A stretch of DNA of 64,000 nucleotides, taken from positions 45,381,736-45,445,735 of the forward strand of contig CM066995.1 of NCBI GenBank assembly GCA_033977485.1. The letters run 5' to 3'. Made by a program: the position numbers and the translations under genes. Every line of letters begins with the position of its first letter. Position 1 is the first letter of the stretch. The notes below the pieces were generated by a model. The model did no database searches. It saw nothing but the letters and a program-made list of their open reading frames with translations, and was not told the DNA's origin. This document shows, piece by piece, positions 35,629-49,012 of the stretch. Source of the DNA: Hydrangea macrophylla. Lineage: Eukaryota; Streptophyta; Magnoliopsida; Cornales; Hydrangeaceae.

Positions 35629-38600
35629 TGTGGATATCTCAGGCTAACCACGTTTTAACTTTTTCAAATTCAAATCCGAGTCACAATTTAATTTTTTTAA
35701 AGGAAATTTAAGAAGCGATTTTAAAAGCAAGTTGATCTTTTGGAAACCAGAGATTTCTACGTCTGGGGATTATGGAATGAGAGGGGAAGGAGCCCAGCGG
35801 ACTAAAATACCCTATCTCATTCTATCTCGTGATAGGCCTCTAATCAATATCGTTTTTAATCAAATTATTAATCTAACCATATCCTCAATTAATACATAGA
35901 TATAAATATACATTTCACAAATATGTTAAAAAAGGGTGCAAGATTGCTAATGATAAAAGGCATACAAAACCAAATAGATTTATCTAGCAAGCGAATGATA
36001 TGCAATAGAGGACAAGAAAACTAACCTGGGATCCAGCTGCGAAAGGAAATGTGTAATGCAGACAAATAAATAGAAAACCTAGAAAAAGGGTCTCTAACAC
36101 ATACATACATATAAGGAAAACACTAATCTAAGGTGTCGTGCATTGAATTAAAAATCAATAAAATCAAGAAATAAAAACAAAGGGTAGTTCAAGAAGCCAT
36201 ACCTTTATTGTGCTACAAAACAAAAGTTAGTCCACATGTTATGAATACAATATAATATCAAATCCTAAATATCATACCAAACTCCTAGCTTAAATCTAAC
36301 AAACATGGAGAAAGTTGACAAAATCCTGAATTCCTTTCAATTTGTTGAAATCACAACACCTTTACAGATATACAAGTCTCAACTAGGAGCCAATGTAATG
36401 CCCATATAGAGATGATACAATCTCAACATGATTAAATGGAATCCATGACTAAACTCAACCAATTATGGTTGTCACAATGCAAACAAATGTCCTAAATTAC
36501 AAGAATCAATACACATTTGATGATAATGAATGCATGAACATGAACAAGAACAAGCTATGAATCATTCATTGATTTGGATTATTTAGCCTCTGAATTTGAG
36601 TTCAATTAATCATAATCAAAACATATTTCAAGCATTAAGGCATTAGAAAACCATTTGGATCAAAGCTAGCAAGATTTACCAAATCTGCCTCAGATTTCAG
36701 AATTTACAAAGAAAAAACCTGAGATTAAAAAAAATAGAAAAAGCATAGTTTCTATGGCTTGATTTCAATGATTTTTGGACGCAAGGTGCCTCTTCATGTC
36801 TAGTTTCTAACCCAAAAAGAAAATCAATGATCAAATGGTCCAATCTCTGGGAATTGGACCATGACAGACATTACTCATAATTTATCAACTCTCTGTCCAG
36901 AGATATTGTGTGATTTTCTAAAAATAGTAAACGGATCTGAATCACTTCAATCTTTTTAGGGGATCTTACTAACTCATAAAACTTCATATAAAAAAAATAT
37001 ATGAAGCTAAAAATATTTGATTAATGCTTTGATCTATTCATTTTAAAAAAGCATTACTATTCTGAAACTCTGGACAGAGAACAATTGGGTTGCAAAACCC
37101 ATGACCAAGCCATGTTAACCATAGAATCTCATCAAAACAAAAATTGCAGTGGTATATCTATGAATTAAGGACAGATTCCAATTGGTTTCATCCAATTTCA
37201 ATGGATCATGATTTAATTAAAAATCTTTGATCATAGGTTGTTATTGGAATCATTGCAGCATTGTTGAATTGTCATTTCTTTGTTGAACCCAAATCATCAA
37301 GCCATGAAAATTGGCTCTTCTTAAGCCTAATTCCTCTCTTAAGTTGATGATCCTTGAAGAATTAAGACTTAATTTGATTACCTTTCCTCACAAATTATTG
37401 GCCCTTGGAGACTAAATATAGCTAATCCACATGAATCTCAATGGAATATGGAGAGAATTCCATGAAACTTCAAATTGGAGGACTCAAATCATGAACATAG
37501 ACTTGGATCCCCCAATTGTGAATAAATATAACTAAGATCAACTTTAATTCCCACGTAAATCATAAATTTACAGAAAATCAAGAGATCAACCCCAAGGGAA
37601 TCAAATAAGATATGGAAATCTTATTGACTCTGAAGAGAAGAGTATGAACAAAAGGAAAAGAGAATTCAAACTAAATTGCTGATCCAAAGCAAATTTTCTT
37701 TTAAGAAGCTTATTTCAAAACTCAACTCATGATCAATTAGATCCAAATCAACACATAGATGAGAATTCAAACACAATTCAAGTGGTGTGTGATGAAATGA
37801 GGTGGGAAAAGACTTTTTGAAAATTGTGTAAAAGATCTTAGAATTCTATGAATTGTGATTGAATTTAGACTAAAATTAACTAGAATTAGAGGATTGCCTG
37901 CGAAAATCTTCAGATTTTATCTTGTTTTGATGAATACCTTCAAGTATCTTCAACCCCTTCTTCAAGTTCCTTCTTCAATCTCTTGAATTCTCTTCATAAT
38001 TCTCTCTGAATTGTACATATCATCCAACCTTCCCCCCTCCCTCCCCCTATAATGGAGATAAACATCTCCTTATATAAACAAAACAAGGGAGGTTAATTAG
38101 GTAAATTCGGGATAAAAACCCATATGCAATGGCATCTTCTAGAGTTCAATACATATTTAAAAAAAAAAACAGACTATTACAAGCGGCGACAGTCGGTGAC
38201 TTGTCACCCACTGTGTGCCGGTCCGGCACTCACTGACTGTCAGCGCGACACTCAGTGAGTGTCGCTGTTTTTGCCGCATGCTGCCTCGTCTTCTGTATTT
38301 CTATATATAGATCATTATATATATATATTTTGTGTTTTCTTTTCTAACCTAATTTTATTTTATTTTCTTTTTCACTTTCTTTTCAAAGAGTTTTCTTGAA
38401 ATACTTTAAACCAAAATTTTCCAAACTGATTTTTTATTTCTCTTATACGTATTTTATACTCGAATTTCCCTGAACACCCGATCTTTCCTTTTTCTTTCTT
38501 TTGAAATTTTTTATCGAGACTGAAGACCCTTCCGAAGAGCTTAAATCACTTTAAAGATCTTCAAATTCTGTCGGACATTGTCATCATCAGTTTTAGAGGT

Positions 38601-38647
38601 AATCATCCTCTAGATTTGATGGTTTTGTCAAAATCGGGGTGTCTACA
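35629..38647 (-). repeat. Ogre-like 3' LTR
   Basis: Long AT-rich LTR. On the minus strand a TATA box lies at about 38070-38082 (TTTATATAAGG), and a GC-rich block with hairpins (GTGCCGG-T-CCGGCAC; GACACTCA-G-TGAGTGTC) lies at 38182-38275, about 100-190 bp upstream. Clearly homologous to 44960-48103 but much diverged. Confidence 0.8.
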
Positions 38648-38649
38648 GT

Positions 38650-38662
38650 ATGCCCCTCTTCG
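38650..38662 (-). other. Ogre-like polypurine tract
   Basis: The minus strand reads GAAGAGGGGCATA just before the LTR start TGTAGACACC. Confidence 0.65.
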
Positions 38663-39099
38663 GTAGAGCTTGTGAAGTAATGCGTGTCACAAGTGAATGT
38701 TGAAGCCTGTATGAAGACAAGCCTTTGACCAAACTGTCGAATCTTTTTAAAAACAAAGATGCGTTGCAAAACAGTCTCGTAAATGGTTGGTGCTGATCGT
38801 GCTCGATGATGAGCTGCCTACGTATCCCAATAGAAATTAGACTAGGATGTAGTTCGGGCGAAAGATCACAGACAAGCACAAATAGTCATACAAATGAATG
38901 CACACGTGCTCAAGCAATCTTATGCTCTATGCTCTCAAGTGCGATGATTCAGAATCATACTGCTCTCTAGTGATAAGAATGCATTTTACGCCTTAAATTT
39001 TCTATTTTGATGTCGTTCTATTTTGGGAAAGCCACGTATTTAATGGGATGATTGATAAAGATGCATTTTCATGCCTTACTCTGTTTATCCACTCGATGG

Positions 39100-39862
39100 A
39101 ATTCGGGGTCACTCCAGACTCGGTAGTTAATAGTCGCTCCAGACTCAGCAATTCACAGAACAAACATTAGTCGTTCCACACTTAAATGTTTCCAGGAATC
39201 AAAATCGTTCCGGATTTAATGATTCAATTCACAGAAAATCATAAATTACTCCAGATTTAATGATTTCAATTTAGCAGATAAGTTAGAATCACTCCAAATT
39301 CAATGACTCTAGATTCGCAAAAAAGTCAGAATCGCTCCAGATTCAATGACTCTTCGCAAAAAAAGTCAGAATCGCTCCAAATTCAATGACTCTAGACTCG
39401 CAAAAAATTTAGAATCACTCCAGATTTAATGACTCCAGATTCATAAAAAAACCAGAGTCGCTCCAGATTCAATGACTCCAAAGTCACAGAAAAGTCAGAA
39501 TTGCTTCAGATTCGATGACTCCAGATTTGCAAAAAATCCAAATTCGCTCCAGATTCAATGACACCAGATTTGCAGAAAAGTCAGAATCGCTCTAGATTCA
39601 ATGAATCCAGACTCACAGAAAAGTTAGAATCGCTCAAGATTCAATGACTCTAGATTCGCAGAAAAGTCAGAATTACTCCGGATTCAATGACTCTAGATTC
39701 ACATAAAAGTCAGAATCGCTCCGGATTTAATGACTCCAGACTCGTAGAAAAGTTAGAATCACTCCAGATTCAATGACTCCAGATTCGCAGAAAAGTCATA
39801 ATCGCCCCAGATTAAATGACTCCAGATTCGTAGAACAGTCAGAATCACTCCAGATTCGCAGT
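39100..39862. repeat. Tandem array A, about 44-bp unit
   Basis: About 17 imperfect units of roughly 44 bp, consensus near GTCAGAATCGCTCCAGATTC plus AATGACTCCAGATTCGCAGAAAA. Each unit contains the dyad GAATC-N6-GATTC. Units at the left end are more diverged. Confidence 0.9.
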
Positions 39863-39904
39863 TAAGATGTTCGGTATTGCAGGGGCACATCCTTCTTTCT
39901 TTTT

Positions 39905-40762
39905 TGATTCGGAACAGTCATACGGACTTAACAATTCATTTTTTATTTATTAAAAATCCAGAGTTATACGGACTCAAAAATTCATTTTCTATTTTCAAAA
40001 ATCTACAGTCGCGCGGACTCAAAAATTCATTTTCTATTTTAAAGACCTGGAGTCGCGCAGACTCAAAAATTCATTTTCTATGGAGTCGCGCGAACTCGAA
40101 AATTCATTTTCCATTTACAAAAGACTTGGAGTCATGCAGACTTAAAAATTTATTTTCTATTTTAAAGACCTGGAGTTGCGCGGACTCAAAATTTCATTTT
40201 CTATTTTAAAAGATTTGGAGTAGCGTAGACTTGAAAATTCATTTTCTTTTTAAAGACCTGGAGTCACGCGGACTCGAAAAATTTCATTTTCTATTTAAAG
40301 ACCTGAAATCACGCGGACTCAAAAATTCATTTTCTATTTCGAAGATCTGGAGTCGCGTAGACTCGTTAATTCATTTTCTTTTTAAAAACCTGGAGTCACG
40401 TGGACTCAAAAATTCATTTTCTATTTCAAAGATCTGGAGTCGCGCAGACTCAAAAATTCATTTTCTTTTTAAAGACCTGGAGTCACGGGGACTCGCAAAT
40501 TCATTTTCTATTTCAAAGATCTGGAGTCACGTTGACTCGAAAATTCCTTTTCTTTGTAAAGACCTGGAGTCACGCGGACTCGAAAAATTCATTTTCTTAT
40601 TTAAAGATCTGAAGTCAGGTGGACTTGAAAATTCGTTTTCTTTTTAAAGACCTAGAGTCGTGCAGACTCGAAAAATTCATTTTCTTATTTAAAGACCTGA
40701 AGTCGTGCGGACTTGAAAATTCATTTTCTAAATTTGAGTCATGCGGACTCAAAAATCTCATT
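39905..40762. repeat. Tandem array B, about 45-bp unit
   Basis: About 18 imperfect units, consensus near CCTGGAGTCGCGCGGACTC plus AAAAATTCATTTTCTATTTAAAGA. Each contains the dyad GAGTC-N5-GACTC. Ends just before a CT microsatellite at 40811-40856. Confidence 0.9.
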
Positions 40763-40807
40763 TTCATTCTCAGCGTTTCTTAATCCGGATTTATCCTTTT
40801 CTAAATT

Positions 40808-40859
<52 letters not shown>

Positions 40860-42078
40860 TTCCTTGATATTGATTTCTATGGTCGGCAGTTCGGGTGGCT
40901 TAGGTAATTCGGGCAAGAAGAGGAAGAAGTGCAAGCCAGTTCCTCATGGAGACCCCCCCTTTTCTACTCAGGGATTTCCCTTTTGACCAGAGACAAGTTT
41001 GAAGGCTTTTCAGTACATCTGATGATTAGCCTGTATGGTTCACAGCCTGATCTGCTAAGGATATCTATTGGATATATGCTTTTTAAAAGTATTGCTCAAA
41101 CTCTGTTCGATTTTCCTAGCTGAGTGGGATCTGACATCTTGGCCTCCATGCCATTACCTTTTTCTATACCAGATCAGGTTGTTATACTGGGGACTTTCGA
41201 GGACACCCCTGGGTAGGTCCCATTCTTTGCTTTTCTTCTATTGTGCTTTATCACTGCTTATGCGGATTGTTGCGCCCTTTCTCGAGAATTCCAACTCTTG
41301 TTGTTCTATCTGAGGAGTGTATCTTGGAGATTCAGGGAGGCAGACTCAGACTGATTAGAGACACATTTCGCAAATGTTGTGACCAATTCTGCTTTATTTT
41401 ATTTGTGCTTTCTAATTAATTAGTGATTTTTTAGAAGGAGACTCAGTTTAGCTCTGATAGAAAGTTATCATCCCATAGTATTCTTTCATTGTATCTTCCT
41501 TTATGATTGACTTTATAATAATGAAGAATTTCTTCGTTTCATGTTTCTTTTCAGCTTAAATAAATTTCAAATTTATGCATGGAAACTTCATCTCTTAACT
41601 TCAATGAATTTTCAGGATGTCCAAACTTGGTCCTCATTTAGAAAGCCAGTAAACCCAGAGATATCTTATTTGGAAAATGATAGTTTGCCCCTAGCTTGAC
41701 AGGTGGCTTTGGAATGCTAGGCAAAAAAAATTTGCCCCTGGTTTGAGGGTGATGACTCGGCTTCTAGGCAAACGTTAGTTTGCCCCTAGCTTTTAGGGTA
41801 ATTTCATGAATTGATTGGGTTTCTTCTTTGGACCGAGTGCCTTGGGAGACCCGCCTACTTATCCCTGAATGGGCATCATGTCCTATAGTAGTTCGATTGA
41901 GGCCTGAAAGAGGAGCAATGATTGATTGTGACCGAACCTTGCAGGTTGCCTATGTATCCCTGAATGGGAGTCAGGTCAAAATGTAGTTCGACTGAGGCCT
42001 GAAAGAAGAGCAATGATTATTGTGACCAAACATCGCAGGCTACCTACGTATCCCCGAGTGGGAGTTGGGTCAAAACTG
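40763..42078. other. Ogre-like internal region, non-coding
   Basis: Contains a CT microsatellite (40811-40856), TTTGCCCCTAGCTT repeats (about 41690-41800) and two 'GTAGTTCGAYTGAGGCCTGAAAGA' units (about 41888-42040). No intact coding sequence. Confidence 0.6.
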
Positions 42079-43470
42079 TAACAACCTGCATTTCATTTAA
42101 TTTCAAATTTGCATTTCATATATAATTAATGTTCCTGATGTTATCTCAAATTTGCAATTCTCATGTGTTAAAATCTTGTGACTTTCTTTATTTCATATTT
42201 AAAATTCTTGTTGGGGTCATACTGTAATTTTACAAATTTAATAATACGTGTATTGGATTTTAAAACTGTATTTCAAAACGGTGGAAATATTTGCTTTTAA
42301 CTTAATCAGTATTTTTATAAAACCAGAAAACCATTTCTTGTGTTAAAATGAATTTTCTGTATTTTTGTGGTGACCACCGCGACGCGAAAATACCAATTTA
42401 TGTGCAAAACTGTCCGCGCCGCGTTGATCTCCTACAGTTTGGGAAACTCCACCAATCAAGATTTGACACATACTTTTCCATTTATGGTAAGTAATCATTG
42501 GGTTGGGCTTGTTTGGGAATGCTTTGTGTGTGTGTGTGTATTCTTATGCCATAAGCTTGATTTCCCAAACACCTCTATCATTTGACCCCTATTAGCCTAT
42601 ACTTGGCCCTTCCAATCTGGAGAGTGCATATACGTATGTATATACATGCTATGTATAATCTGTGTTTAGGAATTTTGTTTAAACAAAACTCAATTTGTTG
42701 AGTATATATCAATATACTTGGAGCCCAAGTTCTCCAAGCACTCTCTCTATTTATACACCACTCATACACACACTCTTTTACTAAAAAAATCTGTACAAAC
42801 ACTGAGAGAAAAGAGAGAGTTGGAGAGTTCTATTTGCTGAAAATTTGCTAGAGAGAGGAAGAACAATCCCCATAGCCAAAGCTTGGGTTTGATTTTCCTA
42901 TATTGTTTTTTTTTTCTCAACAATTCTTCAATCTCTAATCTCTGTGAGTATTTTAAACTCACTCCAAATGTAATTCGTGCTCAATTTCTGTTTATATGTA
43001 TGTATATGTTGATTCACCATTGTTGACCTTCATGAAAACTTGAAGCTTGAAACCACAATTTTTCAACCTCAACCAAATTATGTTTTTATAGATGATTATG
43101 AAAGATTACATGATTTATATGCTAGGTTTGATTTATATGCTACGGATCGATTCAAGTAAAATTGATCGTAGATTCTTAATCCTTGTGAAAAATCGAAAAA
43201 ATCCATATATGATATGTTTTATATACTTCAGTTTTCGAAAATGGGTCAAAAGACCCCTTAATTTCTGAAATAGGGGAAAACCAGCAAGGAAGACGAAGAC
43301 ACTACTAAAACTCGCGCGCGCGATCGCGCAAGTGACCCCCCAATACACCTTCTCACATGGATACGAGGGTTCCCCGTCCCATTAAATTTGTTAAAGATTG
43401 GTATTTTAAAACCTACAGGCAATATTTTGTGCACCCCCTCATACAACCCCTCTAACTCCAATAGGTAAGT
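42079..43470 (+). mobile_element. Probable truncated LTR nested in the Ogre-like element
   Basis: Starts TGTAACAACCTGCATTTC, the style of a chromovirus LTR start. Contains a TG run (42524-42539), a TATTTATACACC promoter-like site near 42748 and a GAGA-rich leader-like stretch. No matching end or duplication was found, so the right edge is approximate. Confidence 0.4.
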
Positions 43471-43960
43471 ATCGACTCCTTGAGCTTTTCAGACCACCCA
43501 CTCGAGTTTCTCTACCTTCTCATCCATTACCCTTTCTTTCTCAGCTTTCTCGACTCTCTCTTTCTCCATTTTCTCTTTCAGCTCGTGGTATGTCAGGCCT
43601 CTGCATTTAGGGATCGTCGTACTAGTCCTCTTCTCTCGTAGCCGGAGGCTGATCAACAACTTGTGGATTAATTGCGGGTATCTACCGTGCCATTGTTTCC
43701 ATCATAGTCATCATGCGGCTCATGTGTTTAGCTTGTTGTTCTACTATTGCCCTCAACTCTGCCACTTCCCTATTGTTTGTCTCTTGTGCCATTTCAGTGC
43801 TGATGGTGATTCCTTCCTCATTAATCTCGATGTGGAATCTCTAAACCAATCTGAATCAGACGCTATTTTGCCTACAATCACATTTTATTTTTAATCAACT
43901 TTGGCAAAACAAAATAAAATCCTAACCCTAACACATAAGACATAAGCATATAAAATCCTC
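43470..43960 (-). pseudogene. Ogre-like gag-leader remnant
   Basis: On the minus strand fragments read MAQETNNREVAELRAIVEQQ and then a Met-rich stretch (MSRMMTMMETMAR), stops, then an Arg/Glu-rich stretch. This resembles the coiled-coil N-terminal region before gag in Tat/Ogre elements. Several stops make it non-functional. Position just downstream of the primer site supports the call. Confidence 0.55.
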
Positions 43961-44938
43961 CTCCATGTCAAGTGTGCCAATTTTTCTTTTCATTGTGATC
44001 CTTGTTACCCTTTCCAAGGTTGGTTATTTTAAAAAATTTTGAAATTCAATTGAAAAAGTACTTCTTGGATGATGATAGATTTTTTTTTTGAAAATAATCC
44101 TAAAATTTTTTGGGTTTTTTCTTTAAAAAAACAGAGATGTGAAAATATTTTTCAACAAAGGGTGCTTGGGTTTCAACTTTACTTGATTAAAAAGTAAGCC
44201 CTAGAATTTTCTTTTAAAAGAGTGATTTTTCAAAACATTTTTGGGATAAAAGATTATCAAAATTTGTTTGCTCTCAAAGGAGGTTTTTAAACTCTCAGGT
44301 AGAAGGATCACATGATCAGATAATTATCGCAGTTTTCATGAATTTTAATACATACAAGGTCAATGATGCTTAGCTAATAGGATATAAGAAATGTAATTTA
44401 TAATCAAGATTTGGCATGTTCCCAAATGTCATGGGACATGAGGAGGAATTGCTAAAAGGTGATTAAGAGGTTACACGTCTTACATCAAGCGAACATCATC
44501 ATCTTCTCACATAATCCCTTCCAGGCATACAAAACTCCCTAGCACATAACCCTAATGCAGAATTGATTTCCTAAGATTGAAAGGTTCTATAAAAGCTACC
44601 ATGCAAAGGCCGGGTTTTAATAAAATAAAAGGGACCCTTGACGGAAATCCGATATACACCTCATTACAAGGTTAGATGGTACGTGGATGTTTTTATATAC
44701 CAACACATGGTACAAGATCAAGGGTGATCACATGGCTTTATGATAACTTAGCCGACCGGGTTGCCCCGAGCCCTCCAAGGTCATAATTCCATGCAATCAA
44801 CAGGCAAGACATGCAAGTGAAATGCAATGGGCACCTAAAAATTAATTAATTTTGATTAAAATGATGCTTTCAAGTCTAATCCTTGAGTGAACCCAAAATT
44901 AGAAATCTGGTCTGCATAACTAAAGATTTTGGGTTCGA
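43961..44938 (-). other. Ogre-like 5' leader
   Basis: AT-rich sequence between primer site and gag remnant; no gene seen. Confidence 0.5.
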
Positions 44939-44956
44939 TCCCCAGCAGAGTCGCCA
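44939..44956 (-). other. Primer binding site, tRNA-Arg type
   Basis: The reverse complement is TGGCGACTCTGCTGGGGA, three bases inside the LTR. This primer type is characteristic of Ogre-like elements. Confidence 0.8.
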
Positions 44957-44959
44957 GAT

Positions 44960-47900
44960 TGTGGATACGGGACCCTGAATATTCTTTTTAACTTTTCATT
45001 TTTTAATAAAAACAAATAGAGTCGCCACTTAATTTTTTGGAAAATTAAAAAACCATTTTAAAAGCAAACTGATCTTTTGGAAACCAGAGATTTCTAGGTT
45101 CAGGGAATATGGAATGAGAGGGGAAAGAGCCTGGCGGACTAAAACACCCCCTCTCATCCTATCTCATGATAGGCCTCCACTCAACATCATTTGTAATCGA
45201 ATTCTTGATCTAAGCATGCCCTCAACTAATACATATATATACACACATTCCAAAGCATGTCTAAAGAGGTGTAAGATTGTTAACGATAAAAAGCATACAA
45301 AACCACAACAAATAGCAAGCAAAATGATATGCAAATAGAGATAAGAAAACTTACCCGGGATCCAGCTGTGATATAGAAACGTGTGATGCATACGAGAAAT
45401 AGAAAACCTAAAAAAAGAGTCTCTGATTCACGTATTACACATAAGGCAAAATCCTAATCTAAGGTGTTGTGCATGGAGTCGAAAATCAATAAAAATCAAG
45501 AAATGAAATAAACGAGAGAGAAGTCAAGAAATCGTACCTCAATAGCGCTACAAAACAAAGGTTACTCCACATGCTTTGAATACTATGAATTCCTTCTAAT
45601 TTGTTGAAATCACAACATTCATATAGATATACAAGTCTCAACTAGGAGCCAATGTAATGTCCATATAGAAGTGACATGATCTCAAAATTATTAAAAGGAA
45701 TCCACGACTAAGTCCAACAAATCATAAATTATTTCAATGATTTACAAATTAAAGTCCTAAGATACAAGTATCATGACCACCTATGAGGAGTATGAATGCA
45801 TAAGCATGAACAAGACATGAATTATTCATTGGTTTGGATATTTCAACCTTTGGATTTAAATTTAATTAACTTTATTCAAAGCTTGGTTTAAGTCTTAAGT
45901 CATAGAAAAATTATTGGGATCATCATTAGTAAGGTTTATCAAATCTGTTACAAAATTCAGGATTTATAAAGAAGAAAGCAAATATCTAAAAATAGAAAAT
46001 CCATGGTTTTCATGACTTGATCTTAATGATTTTTGGATATGATATGCCTATGTGAGTCTAGTTTCTAACCCAAAAAGAAAATCAAAAATCAAATGGTCTA
46101 ATCTCTGGGAATTGGACCAAGACTAGACATCACTTAGAATTTATCTACTCTCTAACCAGAGATTTTATATGATTTATTAAAAATAGTAAACAAACCTTAA
46201 TCCTTCTAAACTTTTTAGAGGATGTTGTTAACTTATTAAACTTCATGGAAAATTTTAGTTGAAGCTTAAAATACTTGATAAAGGTTTGATGTAAGCAATT
46301 TTAAAATTGACTTACTGTTCTAGAACTCTGGACAGAGAGTAATCACCTTGCAAAACCTAAGATCAAACCATGCGAACCATGTAATCTACTCAAAACAAAA
46401 ATTGTAGTGGTAGAATTAGATGTTATGAACACATTCCAATTGGTCTCATTCAAATCCAACGAATCATGATTTAGTTAAAAATCCTTGATCACAATTGGTT
46501 AATGAATTCATTGCACCATTGTTGAATGAGTATTCATTTTGTTGAATCCAATTTGGTCCACAATTCTAGAAAGAATTTGGACCCAACAAGGATCAAGATT
46601 ACCAAGACCATAATCTAAACATCAAAGACTTCAATAGATCTAACATTTATTTCCATGATGACCTTGTTTAATCTCATGAAGACACATAGCCTCTTATTTT
46701 TCATTAACATCTAATAATTAAGCAATGAAAATTGGCTTGGCTTAGGTTTAATCATTCTCAAGTTAATGATCCTTGAAGGATTGAGACCTATTTCTATTTA
46801 ATTCCCCTCTCAAATTGATGGTACTTGGGGATCAAAGACAGCAATTCTCATGTATTTCAATGGAATATGAAGAAAATTCCATGAAACTACAAATCGGACG
46901 ACCCAAATCATGAACATGGACTTTAATCCATAAATTATGCATGAAAACATCTAAGATCAACCTTAATTCCCATGTAAATCATGAATTTACAGAAAATTAA
47001 AGGACCCAAATCATGGATTCAAGTGAGATATTGAATATCTCATGAATCCCAAAAGCAGAGGATAAGCAAAGAGAGAGAAAATCTAAACCCAATTGATAAT
47101 CCAAATCAAATTTCACTTTGAAAACTTGTTTTATTTCAACTCCATGGCTACTTAGATCCAAATCAACAAAAACAAATTAGAATTCAATCACAATTCAAGT
47201 GGTGTGTGATGAAATGAGGTTAGAAGAGACTTTTTGAATTAAGAAATTCTATGAATTGTGATTGAATTAATGCTAAAAACAAGCTAAGATTAGAGGATTA
47301 CCTCCAAATATCCTCATATTTTCTTGGTTGTGGTGAAGATCTTCAATATTCTTCAAGCTCTTCCTCAAGTTATTCAGTCTCCTTCAATGGCTTTTCCTTA
47401 ATTCTCTCAATTATACTCTCAAGTATATATCAATTGTATAACAAAAGTGTCTAACCCCCAACAATGGAGAAATACATCTCCTTATATAGACAAACCGAGA
47501 GGGGTTAATTCAGTAAATTCTAAGTGATCTTACATGTGCCATGGCATCTTTGGGTGTTAAATACGTATTTAAAAAAAAAAAAAAAGTCTATTACAGCCGG
47601 CGGCACTCGGTGAGTTATCCGCAGCCCTCAGTAAGTGCCGCCGGCTTCACCGCGTGCCCGCCTCATCCTGTTTATTTACATGTATATATATATTTATTTT
47701 TTTTATTGTTTTGTTTTCTTTTTCAAATTTCTTTCTTTTCTTTCTTTTTCTTTTTCTTCTTTTTTCTTTTTAAATTTCTTTTCTTTTATTCTCTATTTTT
47801 TCTTTCCAAATTTCTTTTAAACCAAATTCATTCATTTTCCTAAAAGCAATACACACACACACACACACATTTATATTTAAATTTTTATTATTTTCTTCCC

Positions 47901-48103
47901 ATACGTATTTTCACTCCCGAAATTTCATAGCACTTGATTTCTTTTCATCCCTTCTTGAGTTTTACAATCTTGGCGATTGAGGGACTTTTCGAAGAGCTTG
48001 AATTACCCTTGAAGATTTTCAAATTCGGAAGGACATTATCGTCATTGATTTTAGAGGTAATCATTCCCTGAATTTGACGGTTGGTCAAAATTGGGTGTCT
48101 ACA
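44960..48103 (-). repeat. Ogre-like 5' LTR
   Basis: Pairs with 35629-38647. TATA on the minus strand near 47478-47490. A GC-rich hairpin with exact 13-bp arms (47595-47607 and 47634-47646) lies about 105-165 bp upstream of it. An AC microsatellite is at about 47850-47869. Confidence 0.8.
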
Positions 48104-49012
48104 ATTGCCATCAGAAGTAATCGACTGCCACATCAAGTAACAGATAGCCTAGGTCAAGCAATCATTTGTCAAAACATTGTCGGCTTTTAGTAAACGGCCA
48201 TAACTTTCTCTAAAAACTCAAAATCGTACATCATTCGAAGCATTGAAAACTAGACTCAGAAACCATTTTATTGATATGTAATTCATCCACAAAAATTATA
48301 ACCCATTTTTTAGGGCATGGCTTCAAAGTGGACCCACTTGTGTACTAGTAGTTGTAATAGCATATGAAAGTATTCTTTGATGAATTTACTTGTTGTTTCA
48401 TACATGACTTGATAATTTAGATCGTGAATGTTGAGACGATGATTCCATGTACGTTATACCTTATTAATAAAGAAATCACATGTATAAATCTATTTATACT
48501 ATTGTAAGAAAATGTAAAAGAGAATAAGTCATACACTTGCATAAGCCGAGTTGGCATGTTTGAAAGGGGTCGAGTTGGATTTTCAGCACATGTGTTTTGT
48601 GAGAAAGAGATTATGATTATTGTGGCTTTTATGGGCACAGTTATCTGCATTGATCGACTTTTATGGGCGACGATACTATTTTGGTCAAACAGAGCATAAC
48701 TAATTTGCTTTTATGGGCGACAATGGTATATCAATCAGGATAAATTGGTTAAAGCAACCTTGAATATCTTGATGAGTTTTACCTATACCACATCAGTACG
48801 GTAATCCTATCAAGCGGCTTTTATGGGCGGTGATGTTGTAAATTAACGGCCTTGTGTCAGATGGTTCTGGCAAATCGACTTAGTCAAGAGATTGTGGTCG
48901 AGATAAAAGAGTTGGTAAGATGAGATGTTTGCATTGTTCATGCATGGTCATATATTAATTGGTTAACTGTTCAATAATTGTTTATAAGCAACGAATTGAA
49001 TAATTAATAAAC
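48104..49012 (+). mobile_element. Old chromovirus-like LTR, left segment
   Basis: Contains several units of CTTTTATGGGCGACGAT (about 48657, 48709, 48819). Continues at 57552 after removal of the young element. Its outer end is not found and may be cut by the neighbouring Ogre-like element. Confidence 0.5.

Larger units (their letters stand above)
35629..48103 (-). mobile_element. Tat/Ogre-lineage Ty3 retrotransposon, decayed
   Basis: LTRs of about 3 kb at 35629-38647 and 44960-48103 share the ends TGTAGACACCC (minus-strand start) and ATATCCACA/GTATCCACA. The primer site beside the upper LTR is tRNA-Arg type. A purine tract GAAGAGGGGCATA lies beside the lower one. The downstream region has 'TACCTACGTATCC...GGTCAAAAC' repeats (about 41885-42080, also near 38817) and long tandem arrays between coding region and 3' LTR, as known for Ogre/Tat elements. 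Only gag-leader remnants survive; protease, RT and integrase are missing. Flanks CCTGT and ATTGC do not match, so the two LTRs may not come from one insertion or one edge has been lost. Confidence 0.8.

Noticed and set aside
40231..40647. 138-codon open frame with a repeating 15-residue pattern
   Set aside because: It is the tandem array read in a frame whose 45-bp unit preserves the reading frame; no real protein signal.
39100..40762. CRISPR-like regular repeats
   Set aside because: Units are contiguous satellites without unique spacers, in a plant retrotransposon.
42367..43461. Short frames in the nested LTR-like block
   Set aside because: No domain or codon signal; sequence reads as LTR promoter and leader.
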